64,000 nucleotides of DNA from Exiguobacterium aurantiacum DSM 6208 (GTDB lineage Bacteria; Bacillota; Bacilli; Exiguobacteriales; Exiguobacteriaceae), in contig NZ_JNIQ01000001.1 in the NCBI RefSeq assembly GCF_000702585.1, forward strand, positions 1,679,001-1,743,000, read 5' to 3'. Each line of letters starts with the position of its first letter. Positions within the stretch are counted from its first letter, which is position 1. This document shows positions 1 through 8,677 of this stretch, one piece after another. The position numbers were made by a program, and so were the translations under genes. Under the pieces are notes generated by a model. It ran no database searches. It worked only from the letters and a program-made list of their open reading frames with translations, and was not told the origin of the DNA.

Positions 1-357
1 TATGGCCTTTGTGTCCACATGGCACAAGAAGCGGCGAAGGCGCTCGATTCTGAAGGGATCAGCACACATGTCCTCGACTTACGGACCGTCTATCCGCTCG
101 ACCAGGACGGGATTATCGAAGCGGTCAAGAAGACGGGGAAAGTGCTCCTCGTCACCGAGGACAACAAAGAAGGAAGCATCATCGGGGAAGTCGCGGCCAT
201 TATCGCCGAAAAGGCGTTGTTCGAACTCGACGCGCCGGTCGAGCGGCTGGCAGGTCCGGACGTGCCGTCGATGCCTTATGCGCCGCCGATGGAGAAGTTC
301 TTCATCGTCTCGCCTGAAAAAATCGCGGAGCGGGCACGTCAGCTCGCTGCGTTCTGA
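1..357 (+). CDS. bkdAB: Branched-chain 2-oxoacid dehydrogenase E1 beta subunit (C-terminal part)
   Basis: Partial gene: the reading frame is already open at base 1 and only about the last 118 residues are present. The visible part has the transketolase C-terminal fold typical of E1 beta subunits, including the strand beginning YGLCVH, the DLRTVYPLD segment, and VLLVTEDNKEGS (where pyruvate- and branched-chain E1 beta proteins carry VxxxHE). E1 beta pairs with E1 alpha to decarboxylate branched-chain 2-oxoacids with thiamine diphosphate, feeding acyl groups to the E2 core encoded 11 bases downstream. The E2 context and Bacillus gene order favour the branched-chain rather than the pyruvate complex; the substrate assignment is inference. 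Confidence 0.88.
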   Translation, partial: YGLCVHMAQEAAKALDSEGISTHVLDLRTVYPLDQDGIIEAVKKTGKVLLVTEDNKEGSIIGEVAAIIAEKALFELDAPVERLAGPDVPSMPYAPPMEKFFIVSPEKIAERARQLAAF

Positions 358-368
358 GGAGGGCCTTC

Positions 369-1682
369 ATGGAACAGACGATTAAAATGCCTCAGCTCGG
401 TGAAAGTGTGACCGAAGGGACGATCACGACGTTTCTCGTCAAGCCGGGTGACCGGGTCGAGGAATATGAACCGCTCGCGGAAGTCATGACGGACAAAGTG
501 ACAGCCGAGATTCCGGCGACAAGTGCCGGTGTCGTCAAAGAAATCCTCATCGGGGAAGGTGATACGGTCGCAGTCGGAACACCTGTCTTGGTCATGGAAG
601 TCGCGGGGGCCGAGAAAGAAACACCTCAAGTCGAGTCCGAAGAGACGGTGCAAGAACCGGTCGCGGAAGCCGTTTCGGCTGCGGCAGCATCAACGCCGCG
701 CAAACAGAGCGGTAACGGGCGTTTCTCGCCGGCGGTCATCCGTCTGGCGAACGAGAACGATATCGATTTGAATGACCTCGACGGCTCGGGCCTTGGGGGC
801 CGTATCACTCGGAAGGACGTCCTCCGCTACTTGTCGGAAGGTCGCCCGGTCAAACCGGAAGCGGCGATGCAAGCACCGGTCCAAGAGACGATGACGCAAG
901 TGAAACTCGATGTGCCAACGGAAGCGGAGAAGCCGGCCGTCGCGCCAGTGACCGCTCCGACACCGAGTGAACCATCATCAGACCGGGTCGAGCTGATTCC
1001 GACGGCTGGAGTCCGTCAAGCGATCGCGAACAACATGGTCCGCTCGAAACATGAAGCCCCGCATGCGTGGCTCATGATCGAGGTCGATGTGACGAATCTC
1101 GTGGAGACGCGTGCCAAGCTCAAAGATGAGTTCTTTAATCAGGAAGGCGTCAAGTTGACGTTCATGCCGTTCTTCATGAAGGCGGCCGTCGAAGCTTTGA
1201 AAAAGCATCCGATGATGAACTCGGAATGGGCCGGCGACCACATCAAAGTGCATAAAGATATTCACTTGTCGGTCGCCGTGGCGGCGAACGACGCGCTTTT
1301 CGTGCCGGTCATCCAACACGCCGACGAGAAGAACATCAAAGGGCTTGCTGTCGCGCTTCAAGACGTCGCATCGCGGGCCCGTGCCAACCGTCTGACGGCG
1401 AGCGAGATGCGAGGCGGTACGTTTACGATCAACAACACAGGCGCGTTCGGTTCGATTCAATCGGCGCCGATCTTGAACTATCCACAAGCTGCGATTTTAT
1501 CGGTTGAATCGATCATCAAACGCCCGGTATGGGTGAACGGGATGTTCGCGGCGCGCGATATCGTCAACTTGTGTATGTCGGTCGACCACCGCGTCCTCGA
1601 CGGTCTCGTCGCCGGTCAGTTCTTGCAGTCGATCAAGCAATCGCTCGAAGCGATCGACCCGAACACGTACACACTGTACTGA
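369..1682 (+). CDS. bkdB: Dihydrolipoamide acyltransferase E2 of branched-chain 2-oxoacid dehydrogenase
   Basis: 437 residues, the usual E2 size with one lipoyl domain. Lipoyl domain about 2-77 with the acceptor lysine at K43 in MTDKVTAEI; a flexible Ala/Pro/Glu linker; peripheral E3/E1-binding domain about 119-155; second linker; catalytic acyltransferase domain from about 200 with the HRVLDG active-site motif (H407, D411). It transfers the branched acyl group from lipoamide to CoA, giving precursors for branched-chain fatty acids. Start ATG is preceded by GAGGAGGG at 7-base spacing. Last gene of the bkd operon; the expected bidirectional terminator after it appears to be split by an inserted cassette (see 1705-2052). 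Confidence 0.95.
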   Translation: MEQTIKMPQLGESVTEGTITTFLVKPGDRVEEYEPLAEVMTDKVTAEIPATSAGVVKEILIGEGDTVAVGTPVLVMEVAGAEKETPQVESEETVQEPVAEAVSAAAASTPRKQSGNGRFSPAVIRLANENDIDLNDLDGSGLGGRITRKDVLRYLSEGRPVKPEAAMQAPVQETMTQVKLDVPTEAEKPAVAPVTAPTPSEPSSDRVELIPTAGVRQAIANNMVRSKHEAPHAWLMIEVDVTNLVETRAKLKDEFFNQEGVKLTFMPFFMKAAVEALKKHPMMNSEWAGDHIKVHKDIHLSVAVAANDALFVPVIQHADEKNIKGLAVALQDVASRARANRLTASEMRGGTFTINNTGAFGSIQSAPILNYPQAAILSVESIIKRPVWVNGMFAARDIVNLCMSVDHRVLDGLVAGQFLQSIKQSLEAIDPNTYTLY

Positions 1683-1704
1683 TACGCAACGAAAAAGACA
1701 GCCA

Positions 1705-1719
1705 CACGTCGTGGCTGTC
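1705..1719. repeat. Direct repeat, left copy, flanking the intergenic cassette
   Basis: Exact 15-base match to 2038-2052. This copy also forms the right arm of the hairpin GACAGCCAC/GTGGCTGTC (1697-1719), but the T-tract expected after a terminator is missing on the + strand and is found instead after the right copy. Confidence 0.75.
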
Positions 1720-1746
1720 AACTTGTTGACTAACATCAACTGAATC

Positions 1747-1866
1747 GCTCGTCCTTCCGGCGCCTACGCTTTCCGCAGGCAATCCCGGAGCCGCATCGCG
1801 ACTCGTGTCGCTGCTGGGTCTCCGTTGGATCGCTCTCCTGCTGGAGTCGGGACGCCGTTGACGAGC
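1747..1866. repeat. Structured intergenic repeat of the kind scattered in Bacillales genomes
   Basis: About 120 bases bounded by GCTCGTC (1747-1753) and its complement GACGAGC (1860-1866). Inside are perfect small hairpins GCGAC-tcgt-GTCGC and CTCC-tgct-GGAG and the phrases TACGCTTTCCGC and GGGTCTCC. From memory, closely similar GC-rich imperfect palindromes are dispersed between genes in many Bacillales; their function is unknown. No second copy was seen in this window. No protein-like frame with a ribosome binding site covers it. Confidence 0.5.
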
Positions 1867-1875
1867 TATACGACT

Positions 1876-1907
1876 GGTCGCCCCTCTGGCGGCCATTTGT
1901 CTTTTTT
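1876..1907 (+). terminator. Rho-independent terminator inside the cassette
   Basis: Stem GGTCGCC/GGCGGCC with a five-base loop followed by ATTTGTCTTTTTT. It may end bkd transcripts now that the original shared terminator is interrupted. Confidence 0.5.
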
Positions 1908-1988
1908 GAGGCTTCGACAGGCAAAGAAAAGCCCGGGCACTTCCTTTGCGTCGCGTAAAACGGGGAAGGAACGCTCGTGCTTCATACA

Positions 1989-2030
1989 TAAAAAGACGAA
2001 CCGGGTCGTGAGAAGGAACCTGGTTCGTCG
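1989..2030 (-). terminator. Terminator downstream of spo0M
   Basis: On the minus strand ACGAACC..GGTTC pairs with GACCCGGTTCGT and is followed by CTTTTT. It lies about 26 bases past the spo0M stop, inside the inserted cassette, and may replace the interrupted shared terminator. Confidence 0.6.
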
Positions 2031-2037
2031 ACAGACG

Positions 2038-2052
2038 CACGTCGTGGCTGTC
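2038..2052. repeat. Direct repeat, right copy, flanking the intergenic cassette
   Basis: Second exact copy of CACGTCGTGGCTGTC. It is followed directly by TTTT and then the spo0M stop codon, the position where a terminator arm with its T-tail would be expected. Confidence 0.75.
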
Positions 2053-2055
2053 TTT

Positions 2056-2829
2056 TCAAATGGAGCGTTCAATCAACGACTCGACGTCGCGGCGGACGAG
2101 GTCGACTTTGAGCTCGTCATACGCATAGCTGAGCCGGTGCGTCGATTCATCTGTACCCGTCAAATCTGCGAACAGGCTGCCGAGGTTGTGGACGCTCTTG
2201 TCGACTTGAATCAACAAGTCGAGTGTTGCCTCATCCTGGAGCAATACGACCTCAATCTCGTCGAGTTTGCGACCGAACCGTGTGCCGTTCGGTGAATATT
2301 CAAGCTCTTGGGCGATCGGCAGACGGCCTGAACGGTGACGTGCCGGCAACATCTCGGTGTCGGCCTTTTTCAAGCGGAAGCCGATGGCGTCTAGCGCATC
2401 GAGAACGACTTGTTGTGTCGCGTTTGGTTTGACGACGATCGCATCCTCATCTTTCGGGTCGACGGCCTGGGCGATGTCGAGTCCGGTCTCGATCCATGAC
2501 TTCGATTGGCTGACCGAAAGTGGGGTGTTGAACGGGACGGCGATCGTGAAAGGGATTTCCTTCACTTCATTGGGACCGATCAAGAACGGGGCCTCGTTCA
2601 ATGAAATCTTCTCGATTGTGAACGTCGAGTACGTCGCCTTATCGTTCACTTCATGTTTATATAGTGTGTTGAAGAAGATGTAGATCCGGTCGACCGATTG
2701 CTCGACGCTGCCGCCTTTGACGTGGACGACACCTTCTAAAGTGCCGCCTGGTTCACAGTGGCTGTCGGCGAGTCGTGTATCGACCGTCGCGGCGCCGACC
2801 CCGATCGATGAGAGTAGTTTTTTGAACAT
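2056..2829 (-). CDS. spo0M: Spo0M-like sporulation-control / arrestin-fold protein
   Basis: 257 residues, the normal length for Spo0M. The start MFKKLLSSIGVGAATVDT, the early EPGG and GGSVEQ segments and the beta-rich N-terminal half match the Spo0M family, which has an arrestin-like fold and is cytosolic. In B. subtilis Spo0M affects sporulation and cell-cycle events, but homologues are widespread in non-sporulating bacteria, so a sporulation role here should not be assumed. Start ATG has AAAGGAGG upstream at 8-base spacing. Transcribed convergently with bkdB. Confidence 0.9.
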   Translation of the reverse strand: MFKKLLSSIGVGAATVDTRLADSHCEPGGTLEGVVHVKGGSVEQSVDRIYIFFNTLYKHEVNDKATYSTFTIEKISLNEAPFLIGPNEVKEIPFTIAVPFNTPLSVSQSKSWIETGLDIAQAVDPKDEDAIVVKPNATQQVVLDALDAIGFRLKKADTEMLPARHRSGRLPIAQELEYSPNGTRFGRKLDEIEVVLLQDEATLDLLIQVDKSVHNLGSLFADLTGTDESTHRLSYAYDELKVDLVRRDVESLIERSI

Positions 2830-2926
2830 GGTTCTTCCTCCTTTGACGTTTGCACGGCTTCGTGTAATAGTATGTACGGATGCACGATTTAAAAAGTTTC
2901 GAAACTACTGAAAAGGAATGAACGAA

Positions 2927-4111
2927 GTGGACTATACACAATTACTGGCCCGACTGAAGGAAGTCGTCGACCATGAACAACTCGTCACGGCGACAATCAG
3001 CCAGCCGCGTCAAAAATCAAGCGATCTCCGGCGCGTCAAGCTGAAACCGGTCTTATTGAGAGAAGCGTACCATATACAGTTTGAGTACCAATATGAGCGG
3101 GTGATGAAACATAAAAATTTGCCGGCGGACGAAGCGGCCGCTGAGATCGAATCGTTGCTCGAGACGTTCCGTCAAGGACAGTTCCAGTTGAAGTCGTCCG
3201 ATCTTCAGTTTCAGCTGTCGAAGAAGTTCAAAGTGGTGTATAAAGAACGACAGACGGCGGCCAAACAAGTAAAGCTGACGCACAACCGCGAGAAACAGTA
3301 CGTCTTGCCGCTCGACGAACCTGTTCCGTTCTTGATTCGTCTCGGTGTCCAGTCCGAGGATGGGAAAGTGAAGCGTCAAAAATATGACAAGTTCAAGCAG
3401 ATCAATCGCTTCCTCGAGTTCATCGAGGACTCGATCAAGCATCTACCGACAGACCGGACGATTCGCATCCTCGACTTTGGCTCGGGGAAATCGTACCTCA
3501 CGTTCGCCCTCTATCATTTCTTGCATGAGATGAAAGGATACGACGTCCACATCACCGGGCTCGACTTGAAGAAGGAAGTCATCGAAGAGTGTGCCGGCAT
3601 CGCCCGTGATTTAGGATACGAGCGGCTCGAGTTTCTCGTCGGCGACATTAACGAGTATGAAGGCGAGTCAGCGGTCGATATGGTCGTCACGCTCCACGCC
3701 TGTGACGTTGCGACCGACATGGCGCTCGCCCGGGCCGTCCGGTGGGGGGCGAAAGTCATCTTGAGTGTGCCGTGCTGCCAAAAAGAGTTGAACCGTCAGC
3801 TCGACGCCGCACCTCTTGATGTCATGTTGCAGCACGGTCTCATTAAAGAACGGTTCGCCTCACTCGCGACCGATTCGATTCGGGCCGAACTGCTCGGCTT
3901 CGTCGGCTATGAAGCGCAATTGCTCGAGTTCATCGATATGGAACACACGCCGAAAAATATATTGATTCGGGCATATTTGACGAATCGGGAAGCGACTGCA
4001 GAAGAACGTGCCCGTTACATGGCGTTCAAATCGCTGCTCGGCGCCGACCCGTTCCTCGAGCGTGAATTGAGCGATAGACTTGTTTTCACCGCACGAGAAG
4101 ACGTAAAATAA
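2927..4111 (+). CDS. Class I SAM-dependent methyltransferase (Methyltransf_32-like)
   Basis: About 394 residues. The second half has a SAM-binding motif I ([19 protein letters not shown]), an acidic motif II ([10 protein letters not shown]), a [14 protein letters not shown] segment and a [10 protein letters not shown] motif, typical of the Methyltransf_32 family; the N-terminal third is a helical, charged domain. Substrate is unknown; RNA or small-molecule methylation are both possible. I chose GTG 2927: an ATG at 2918 is in frame but abuts the ribosome binding site AAAAGGA with no spacing, whereas GTG 2927 sits 9 bases after it. Transcribed divergently from spo0M. Confidence 0.8.
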   Translation: MDYTQLLARLKEVVDHEQLVTATISQPRQKSSDLRRVKLKPVLLREAYHIQFEYQYERVMKHKNLPADEAAAEIESLLETFRQGQFQLKSSDLQFQLSKKFKVVYKERQTAAKQVKLTHNREKQYVLPLDEPVPFLIRLGVQSEDGKVKRQKYDKFKQINRFLEFIEDSIKHLPTDRTIRILDFGSGKSYLTFALYHFLHEMKGYDVHITGLDLKKEVIEECAGIARDLGYERLEFLVGDINEYEGESAVDMVVTLHACDVATDMALARAVRWGAKVILSVPCCQKELNRQLDAAPLDVMLQHGLIKERFASLATDSIRAELLGFVGYEAQLLEFIDMEHTPKNILIRAYLTNREATAEERARYMAFKSLLGADPFLERELSDRLVFTAREDVK

Positions 4112-4145
4112 AAAAGTACAGACGCAAGTCGAAAGGGGAAACGAT

Positions 4146-4574
4146 ATGGATTTTCAATTATACTTCCAAGATGTAGTCGAACAAGCACGGAATGAGGTTC
4201 GTGCCGCTGGATATACAGAATTGACGACGCCTGAAGAAGTCGACGCCGCCCTCAAACAAGAAGGCAAGACGCTCGTCCTCGTCAACTCGGTATGTGGTTG
4301 TGCCGGGGGGATCGCTCGTCCGGCAGCAGCTTATGTCAACAAGATGGAAGGGACGAAACCGGATCACTTCGTCACCGTCTTCGCTGGACAAGACCGCGAA
4401 GCGACGGACCGGGCCCGTGAATACTTTGAAGGATACGCACCGTCATCGCCTTCGATCGCCTTGCTCGAAGACGGCAATATCGTCACGATGGTCGAACGGA
4501 GCACAATCGAGTCATCGACGGCCGAAGAGCTCGTCGATCAGTTACAGACGTTGTTCGACATTTACTACGCATAA
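4146..4574 (+). CDS. brxB: Bacilliredoxin BrxA/BrxB family (YphP/YqiW)
   Basis: 142 residues, full length for the family. The CGC motif (C50, C52) in [11 protein letters not shown] is the redox centre. Bacilliredoxins remove bacillithiol from S-bacillithiolated proteins after oxidative stress and depend on bacillithiol made by BshABC (not in this window). Ribosome binding site AAAGGGGA precedes ATG 4146. The neighbourhood (bkd, spo0M-like, brxB) resembles the Bacillus yqiW region. Followed by its own hairpin terminator. Confidence 0.93.
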   Translation: MDFQLYFQDVVEQARNEVRAAGYTELTTPEEVDAALKQEGKTLVLVNSVCGCAGGIARPAAAYVNKMEGTKPDHFVTVFAGQDREATDRAREYFEGYAPSSPSIALLEDGNIVTMVERSTIESSTAEELVDQLQTLFDIYYA

Positions 4575-4578
4575 GAAA

Positions 4579-4609
4579 GAAGCGCAGAGGCTTTTGCCTT
4601 TGCGCTTTT
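4579..4609 (+). terminator. Terminator after the bacilliredoxin gene
   Basis: Stem AGCGCAGAGGC / GCCTTTGCGCT with a TTTT loop, followed by TTTTC. Confidence 0.7.
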
Positions 4610-4630
4610 CGCTAAGAAAGGATCGATTCG

Positions 4631-4972
4631 ATGGAACCAGTCATCAAAATCATGAGCGAGGCGGAATATACGATCGCCTTGTCACGCGGCGAGATCAATG
4701 AGCCGTCGCTTCAGACAGAAGGATACGTCCGCTGTTGCACCCCGCAACAAATCGGCAAGTTCGTGCGACGCCACTATCGAGACGAACGGGTCGTCCTCGT
4801 GTCGTTCCATGTCGCTCGTCTCGGAAGCCTTCTCCATTACGAGTTCGATGAGGACGGCGAACGTTACCCGCACGTCTACAGCGCCATCCCCATCACGTCG
4901 GTCAAACGGGTCCAACCGTACGGATCGCGCGATAACGGTACGGTCACTTATTTCGCTTACGAGCGGATGTGA
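4631..4972 (+). CDS. DUF952 family protein
   Basis: 113 residues. Features of DUF952: an early GYVRCCTPQQIGKF (family pattern F-I-H-C-S/T-xx-Q), a central LVSFHVARL, and RYPHVYSAIPITSV (family pattern F-P-H-x-Y-G-x-L). The family is soluble and uncharacterised; a fold related to ADP-ribosyltransferases has been proposed, but I cannot test that. ATG 4631 has AAAGGATCG upstream. Its terminator overlaps the end of the gene. Confidence 0.75.
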   Translation: MEPVIKIMSEAEYTIALSRGEINEPSLQTEGYVRCCTPQQIGKFVRRHYRDERVVLVSFHVARLGSLLHYEFDEDGERYPHVYSAIPITSVKRVQPYGSRDNGTVTYFAYERM

Positions 4973-4986
4973 CCGTATTTTTTTTA
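4939..4986 (+). terminator. Terminator overlapping the DUF952 stop codon
   Basis: TACGGTCAC (4939-4947) pairs with GTGACCGTA (4969-4977) across a 21-base loop, followed by a run of eight or more T. The left arm lies in coding sequence. Confidence 0.7.
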
Positions 4987-5149
4987 TATTTTATGCATGA
5001 ATATACTTTACAAGTAATAATTATGTGTATATAGTGGTTGAAGAACAAGTCAGACATGTGATGAGTCGAAAAGCGATTGAGTCATTTTCACATATATGTC
5101 ATAATTTTGTTAATGTTCTGATTATTTCATCCAACTGGAGAAAGGAACG

Positions 5150-5947
5150 ATGATCATGAAAAAAGGTTTTCTAGCATTATGTATCGCGGGCCTCGCCGCC
5201 TTCTCGGCCGCATGCGGCGCCGACGTCAACGAAGGAGGATCTTCTTCTTCAGGGAGTGAAGACGATAAAGTCATCGTCATGGGGACGAGCGCGGACTACT
5301 TCCCGTATGAGTTCGTCGATACGGCGAACGGGGATGAGATCGTCGGATTTGATATCGACATCGCCAAGCAAGTCGCTGAAAACATGGGATATGAATTAAA
5401 GATTGAAGATATGGACTTCGGAAGCCTCCTCGGGGCGTTGAACGCCGGCCGCGTCGACTTCGTCATGGCCGGGATGACACCGACGGAAGAACGGAAAGAA
5501 AACGCCGACTTCTCGGACATCTACTTCACTGCGAAAAACTTGATTTTGTCAAAAGGGGACGCCATCCAGTCGCTTGAAGACTTGAACGGCAAGCAAGTCG
5601 GTGTCCAGCTCGGTTCGATTCAAGAAGGGATCGCCAAAGACCAAATCGATGGCGCTGAAATCGTCGCCTTGAACAAAATTCCAGAGATCATTCAAGAAAT
5701 CAAGACGGGCCGCATCGATGCGATGGTCATCGAAGATACGGTCGCGAAAAAATATCTCGACCAAGACAGTGAACTTTCGACATTCGAAATCGTTGATGAG
5801 GAAGAAGCCGGCTCGGCCGCAGCCTTCCGTAAAGACGATGAGCTCCGCAATCAATTCAACGAAGAGTTGAACAAGTTGATTGAGAGCGGCGAAATCGAGA
5901 AGTTAGCTCAAAAATGGTTCGAAGAAGAAGCCGCACCGGCGGAATAA
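5150..5947 (+). CDS. Polar amino-acid ABC transporter, substrate-binding lipoprotein
   Basis: 265 residues with a lipoprotein signal (Lys pair, hydrophobic core, AAC lipobox with C22). The mature part is a family 3 solute-binding protein: VIVMGTSADYFPYEF, GFDIDIAKQVAENMG, LNAGRVDFVMAGMTPTEER and a closing KLAQKWFEE. It captures an amino acid outside the membrane and passes it to the permease/ATPase encoded downstream. Similarity to B. subtilis ArtP suggests a basic amino acid, but specificity is inference. ATG 5150 and ATG 5156 are both plausible starts (GGAG then AAAGGA upstream). A hairpin after the gene probably lowers expression of the rest of the operon. Confidence 0.9.
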   Translation: MIMKKGFLALCIAGLAAFSAACGADVNEGGSSSSGSEDDKVIVMGTSADYFPYEFVDTANGDEIVGFDIDIAKQVAENMGYELKIEDMDFGSLLGALNAGRVDFVMAGMTPTEERKENADFSDIYFTAKNLILSKGDAIQSLEDLNGKQVGVQLGSIQEGIAKDQIDGAEIVALNKIPEIIQEIKTGRIDAMVIEDTVAKKYLDQDSELSTFEIVDEEEAGSAAAFRKDDELRNQFNEELNKLIESGEIEKLAQKWFEEEAAPAE

Positions 5948-5957
5948 TTCATGCACG

Positions 5958-5989
5958 AGGCTGACTGGATGTATCAGTCAGCCTTTTTT
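5958..5989 (+). terminator. Intra-operon hairpin between binding protein and permease
   Basis: AGGCTGACTG / CAGTCAGCCT perfect 10-base stem with a short loop and TTTTT, only 10 bases past the binding-protein stop and ending just before the permease ribosome binding site AGGAGG. Expected to act as a partial terminator or 3'-end stabiliser so that binding protein is made in excess. Confidence 0.8.
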
Positions 5990-6003
5990 AGGAGGAACTT
6001 ACA

Positions 6004-6663
6004 ATGGAGTTTAGTCGGATTTATGATTCTATCCCTTATATTCTCGAAGGGATCCCGGTCATGTTTCAAGTCGTGCTCGTCTCGGCATTGTTCGGGATCA
6101 CGCTCGGGATCGTCATCGCCACGTTCAAAATCATCCCGAACCGGTTCGTCAACTTTATCGGTCACGCCTATACGGCCGTATTCCGGGGTACGCCGCTCAT
6201 TTTGCAGCTCGCCATCATTCACTTCGGCTTGCCGCAACTGACAGGTTTCATCACGACGCCGTATCAATCGGCGGTCATCGCTTTCTCACTCAACTCGGCA
6301 GCGTATATCTCAGAGATTATCCGGGCCGGGATTCAAGCGGTCGACAAAGGACAGTGGGAAGCGTCCGACGCACTCGGTGTCCCATATGTCAAACAACTGC
6401 GGTCGATCATCTTGCCGCAGGCGTTCAAAAATATTCTCCCGGCACTCGTCAACGAGATGATCACGCTCACGAAAGAGTCGGCGCTCGTTTCCACGGTCGG
6501 CGTGCTGGATATTATGCGCCGGGCTCAAATCGTCGGCGGGCAAAAGGCGATCTACTTCGAACCGCTCCTGTTCGCGGGTGTGATATACTTTACGATAGTA
6601 ATGGTGTTGACATACTTTGGTCAGCGTCTTGAAAAACGGCTTAGAAAGAGTGATGGCAGATGA
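6004..6663 (+). CDS. Polar amino-acid ABC transporter permease
   Basis: 219 residues with about five membrane segments, typical of HisM/ArtQ-type permeases. The EAA-loop ([24 protein letters not shown]) that contacts the ATPase is intact, and [10 protein letters not shown] is the family signature in the first half. Strong ribosome binding site AGGAGG. The stop overlaps the start of the ATPase gene by four bases (ATGA), implying translational coupling. Confidence 0.92.
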   Translation: MEFSRIYDSIPYILEGIPVMFQVVLVSALFGITLGIVIATFKIIPNRFVNFIGHAYTAVFRGTPLILQLAIIHFGLPQLTGFITTPYQSAVIAFSLNSAAYISEIIRAGIQAVDKGQWEASDALGVPYVKQLRSIILPQAFKNILPALVNEMITLTKESALVSTVGVLDIMRRAQIVGGQKAIYFEPLLFAGVIYFTIVMVLTYFGQRLEKRLRKSDGR

Positions 6664-7382
6664 TACAAGTTAACGATTTATACAAGCAGTTCGGTGAATT
6701 AGAAGTGTTGAAAGGAATTACGACGACGATCGAGCGCGGGGAGGTCGTCGCTGTCATCGGGCCTTCGGGTTCAGGCAAATCGACGTTCCTTCGTTGCCTC
6801 AATATGCTCGAAGTTCCGACGGGCGGTACGGTGACCGTCGACGGTTACGAATTAACGAAAAAAGGAGCGAACGTCTCAAAAGCCCGTCAACAGATCGGGA
6901 TGGTGTTCCAACAGTTCAATTTGTTCCCGCACATGAGCGTACTCGATAACTTGACGTACGCCCCGATCAACGTGTTGAAAATCAGTAAGACTGAAGCAGT
7001 CGAACGGGCGAAGAAGTTGCTCGAACGGGTCGGTTTGTCTGAAAAGATCAACGCCTATCCAAGTCAACTGTCGGGCGGGCAAAAACAGCGTGTCGCCATC
7101 GCCCGGGCCCTCGCCATGGAACCGAACGTCATGTTGTTCGACGAACCGACGTCAGCGCTCGACCCTGAGATGGTCAATGAAGTACTCGACGTCATGAAAG
7201 GGCTCGCTGATACAGGGATGACGATGGTCGTCGTCACGCACGAGATGGGCTTTGCCCGTGAAGTGGCCGACCGCGTCCTGTTCCTCGACGAAGGCATTTT
7301 GATGGAAGAAGGCAAGCCGGCCGACCTGCTCCTCAACCCGCAGACCGACCGTGCGAAACGATTCTTAGAAAAAGTGTTGTGA
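6660..7382 (+). CDS. Polar amino-acid ABC transporter ATP-binding protein
   Basis: 240 residues. Walker [10 protein letters not shown] (about 34-42), Q-loop [12 protein letters not shown], signature LSGGQKQR, Walker [15 protein letters not shown] and H-loop VVTHEMGFA are complete, as in GlnQ/ArtR proteins. It powers import through the permease encoded immediately upstream. Translationally coupled by an ATGA overlap. Confidence 0.94.
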   Translation: MIQVNDLYKQFGELEVLKGITTTIERGEVVAVIGPSGSGKSTFLRCLNMLEVPTGGTVTVDGYELTKKGANVSKARQQIGMVFQQFNLFPHMSVLDNLTYAPINVLKISKTEAVERAKKLLERVGLSEKINAYPSQLSGGQKQRVAIARALAMEPNVMLFDEPTSALDPEMVNEVLDVMKGLADTGMTMVVVTHEMGFAREVADRVLFLDEGILMEEGKPADLLLNPQTDRAKRFLEKVL

Positions 7383-7421
7383 TTGAAACGTTCGAGCTGA
7401 CATGAGAAAGGGAGGATTCAC

Positions 7422-8096
7422 ATGAAGATCACGTATTATGGTCATGCGACAGTCCAACTAGACATCGACGGGACGAGCGTCTTGATCGATCCGTTTTTGA
7501 CGAGCAATCCGCATACGGACGTCGATCCGGCGACGGTGAAAGCGGACTACATCTTGTTGACGCACGCCCATTTCGACCATATCGAAGACGTCGAGCTGAT
7601 CGCGAAGACGACCGGGGCGACGATCGTGGCCACCCATGAGCTCGCGACCTACTATGAGAAAAAAGGTTATTCGGTCCACGGCATGAACATCGGGGGCGGG
7701 CATTCCTTCCCGTTCGGCCGTGTGACGATGACACAGGCGTTTCATAGTTCGAGTCTCGACATGGGAGACGTCCCCGTTTATATGGGCATGCCGGGCGGTT
7801 TCATCGTCGAGACGAACGCGCTCACCGTCTATCATGCTGGAGACACGGCGCTGTTCTCGGACATGAAGTTATACGGAGAACGATTTGAAATTGATGTCGC
7901 TTTCCTCCCGATCGGTGACAATTTCACGATGGGACCGGCAGATGCGCTAGATGCCGCCCATTGGCTACAGGCGAAACGTGTCGTCCCAATCCATTTCGAT
8001 ACGTTCCCGCCGATCAAGCAAGACGCACGTGCGTTTTGTGATCAACTACATCAACGCGGGCTGCTGATCGAACCGAACAGCACGATTGAGATTTGA
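7422..8096 (+). CDS. UPF0173 metal-dependent hydrolase (metallo-beta-lactamase fold)
   Basis: 224 residues. The HAHFDH metal motif (H48, H50, D52, H53) and a later [10 protein letters not shown] and PIHFDTFPP supply the other metal ligands of the MBL fold. The family (YtkL in B. subtilis) is cytosolic and has no firmly established substrate. Good ribosome binding site GGGAGG before ATG 7422. Followed directly by the HD-domain gene, probably one transcript ending at 8712. Confidence 0.9.
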   Translation: MKITYYGHATVQLDIDGTSVLIDPFLTSNPHTDVDPATVKADYILLTHAHFDHIEDVELIAKTTGATIVATHELATYYEKKGYSVHGMNIGGGHSFPFGRVTMTQAFHSSSLDMGDVPVYMGMPGGFIVETNALTVYHAGDTALFSDMKLYGERFEIDVAFLPIGDNFTMGPADALDAAHWLQAKRVVPIHFDTFPPIKQDARAFCDQLHQRGLLIEPNSTIEI

Positions 8097-8098
8097 TT

Positions 8099-8677
8099 AT
8101 GTCAAAAGAAGCCGTCGCGGCGACCGAACGTTACGTCGGGTCGCTCCACGCTGACGATCGCACCGGCCATGATGTCGCGCACCTTGAACGCGTGCGGCGG
8201 CTCGCGGAGACACTTGCCGAAAGGGAAGCGGTCGACCCGCTCGTCGTGACGCTGTCTGCCCTTCTCCACGATGTGGAAGATGCGAAACTCGGGCGTCCGT
8301 CCGGTCTCGTCGAGCGTCATCTCGAGACGCTCGACATCTCCGCTTTGCAACGGCGGCACGTGATGACCGTCGTTTCTGAGACGTCGTTCTCGAAAGGGTG
8401 CGACCCGTCTTCGTTAGAAAGTGCCATCATCCAAGATGCGGACCGGCTCGACGCGATCGGGGCGATCGGCATCGCCCGCACATTTCAGTTTGCGGGTTCG
8501 CGCGGCACCGCTCTGTATGGGGACGCGAGCGCGCTCGCTCACTTCGATGAGAAGTTGCTCAAACTGGCGGACAGGATGCATACGCCCCGGGCGAAGCAAA
8601 TCGCGGCCAAACGCCACGCTTTCCTCGTCTCGTTCCACGACCGGTTCAAGGCGGAATGGACGGGCGAAGACATATGA
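8099..8677 (+). CDS. HD-domain phosphohydrolase
   Basis: 192 residues. HD-superfamily pattern: H in TGHDVAHLERV, LLHDVED (the HD pair) and the distal QDADRLDAIGAIG aspartate, close to the YedJ/YpgQ group that may act on nucleotides or other phosphoesters. Substrate unknown. ATG 8099 lies two bases beyond the upstream stop; a TTG at 8093 overlapping that stop is also in frame. Upstream ribosome binding signal is weak, suggesting coupled translation. Confidence 0.82.
   Translation: MSKEAVAATERYVGSLHADDRTGHDVAHLERVRRLAETLAEREAVDPLVVTLSALLHDVEDAKLGRPSGLVERHLETLDISALQRRHVMTVVSETSFSKGCDPSSLESAIIQDADRLDAIGAIGIARTFQFAGSRGTALYGDASALAHFDEKLLKLADRMHTPRAKQIAAKRHAFLVSFHDRFKAEWTGEDI

Larger units (their letters stand above)
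1705..2052. mobile_element. Candidate inserted cassette splitting the bkdB/spo0M terminator
   Basis: The 15-base sequence CACGTCGTGGCTGTC occurs at 1705-1719 and exactly again at 2038-2052, bracketing 318 bases. Removing one copy plus the insert restores AAAAAGACAGCCAC-acgtc-GTGGCTGTCTTTT, a perfect bidirectional terminator between the convergent bkdB and spo0M stops, the layout seen at most other convergent pairs here. The insert ends carry an imperfect inverted repeat (TGTTGACTAAC at 1724-1734 against TGTCGACGAAC read backwards from 2033), each 4 bases inside its direct repeat. It holds no convincing gene but contains a structured repeat (1747-1866) and two terminator-like hairpins. Mobility is inference; no transposase is present. 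Confidence 0.45.

Noticed and set aside
1633-2040. Open frames of 60-150 codons inside the bkdB-spo0M cassette
   Set aside because: They lack ribosome binding sites and family-like sequence, and run across hairpins and direct repeats.
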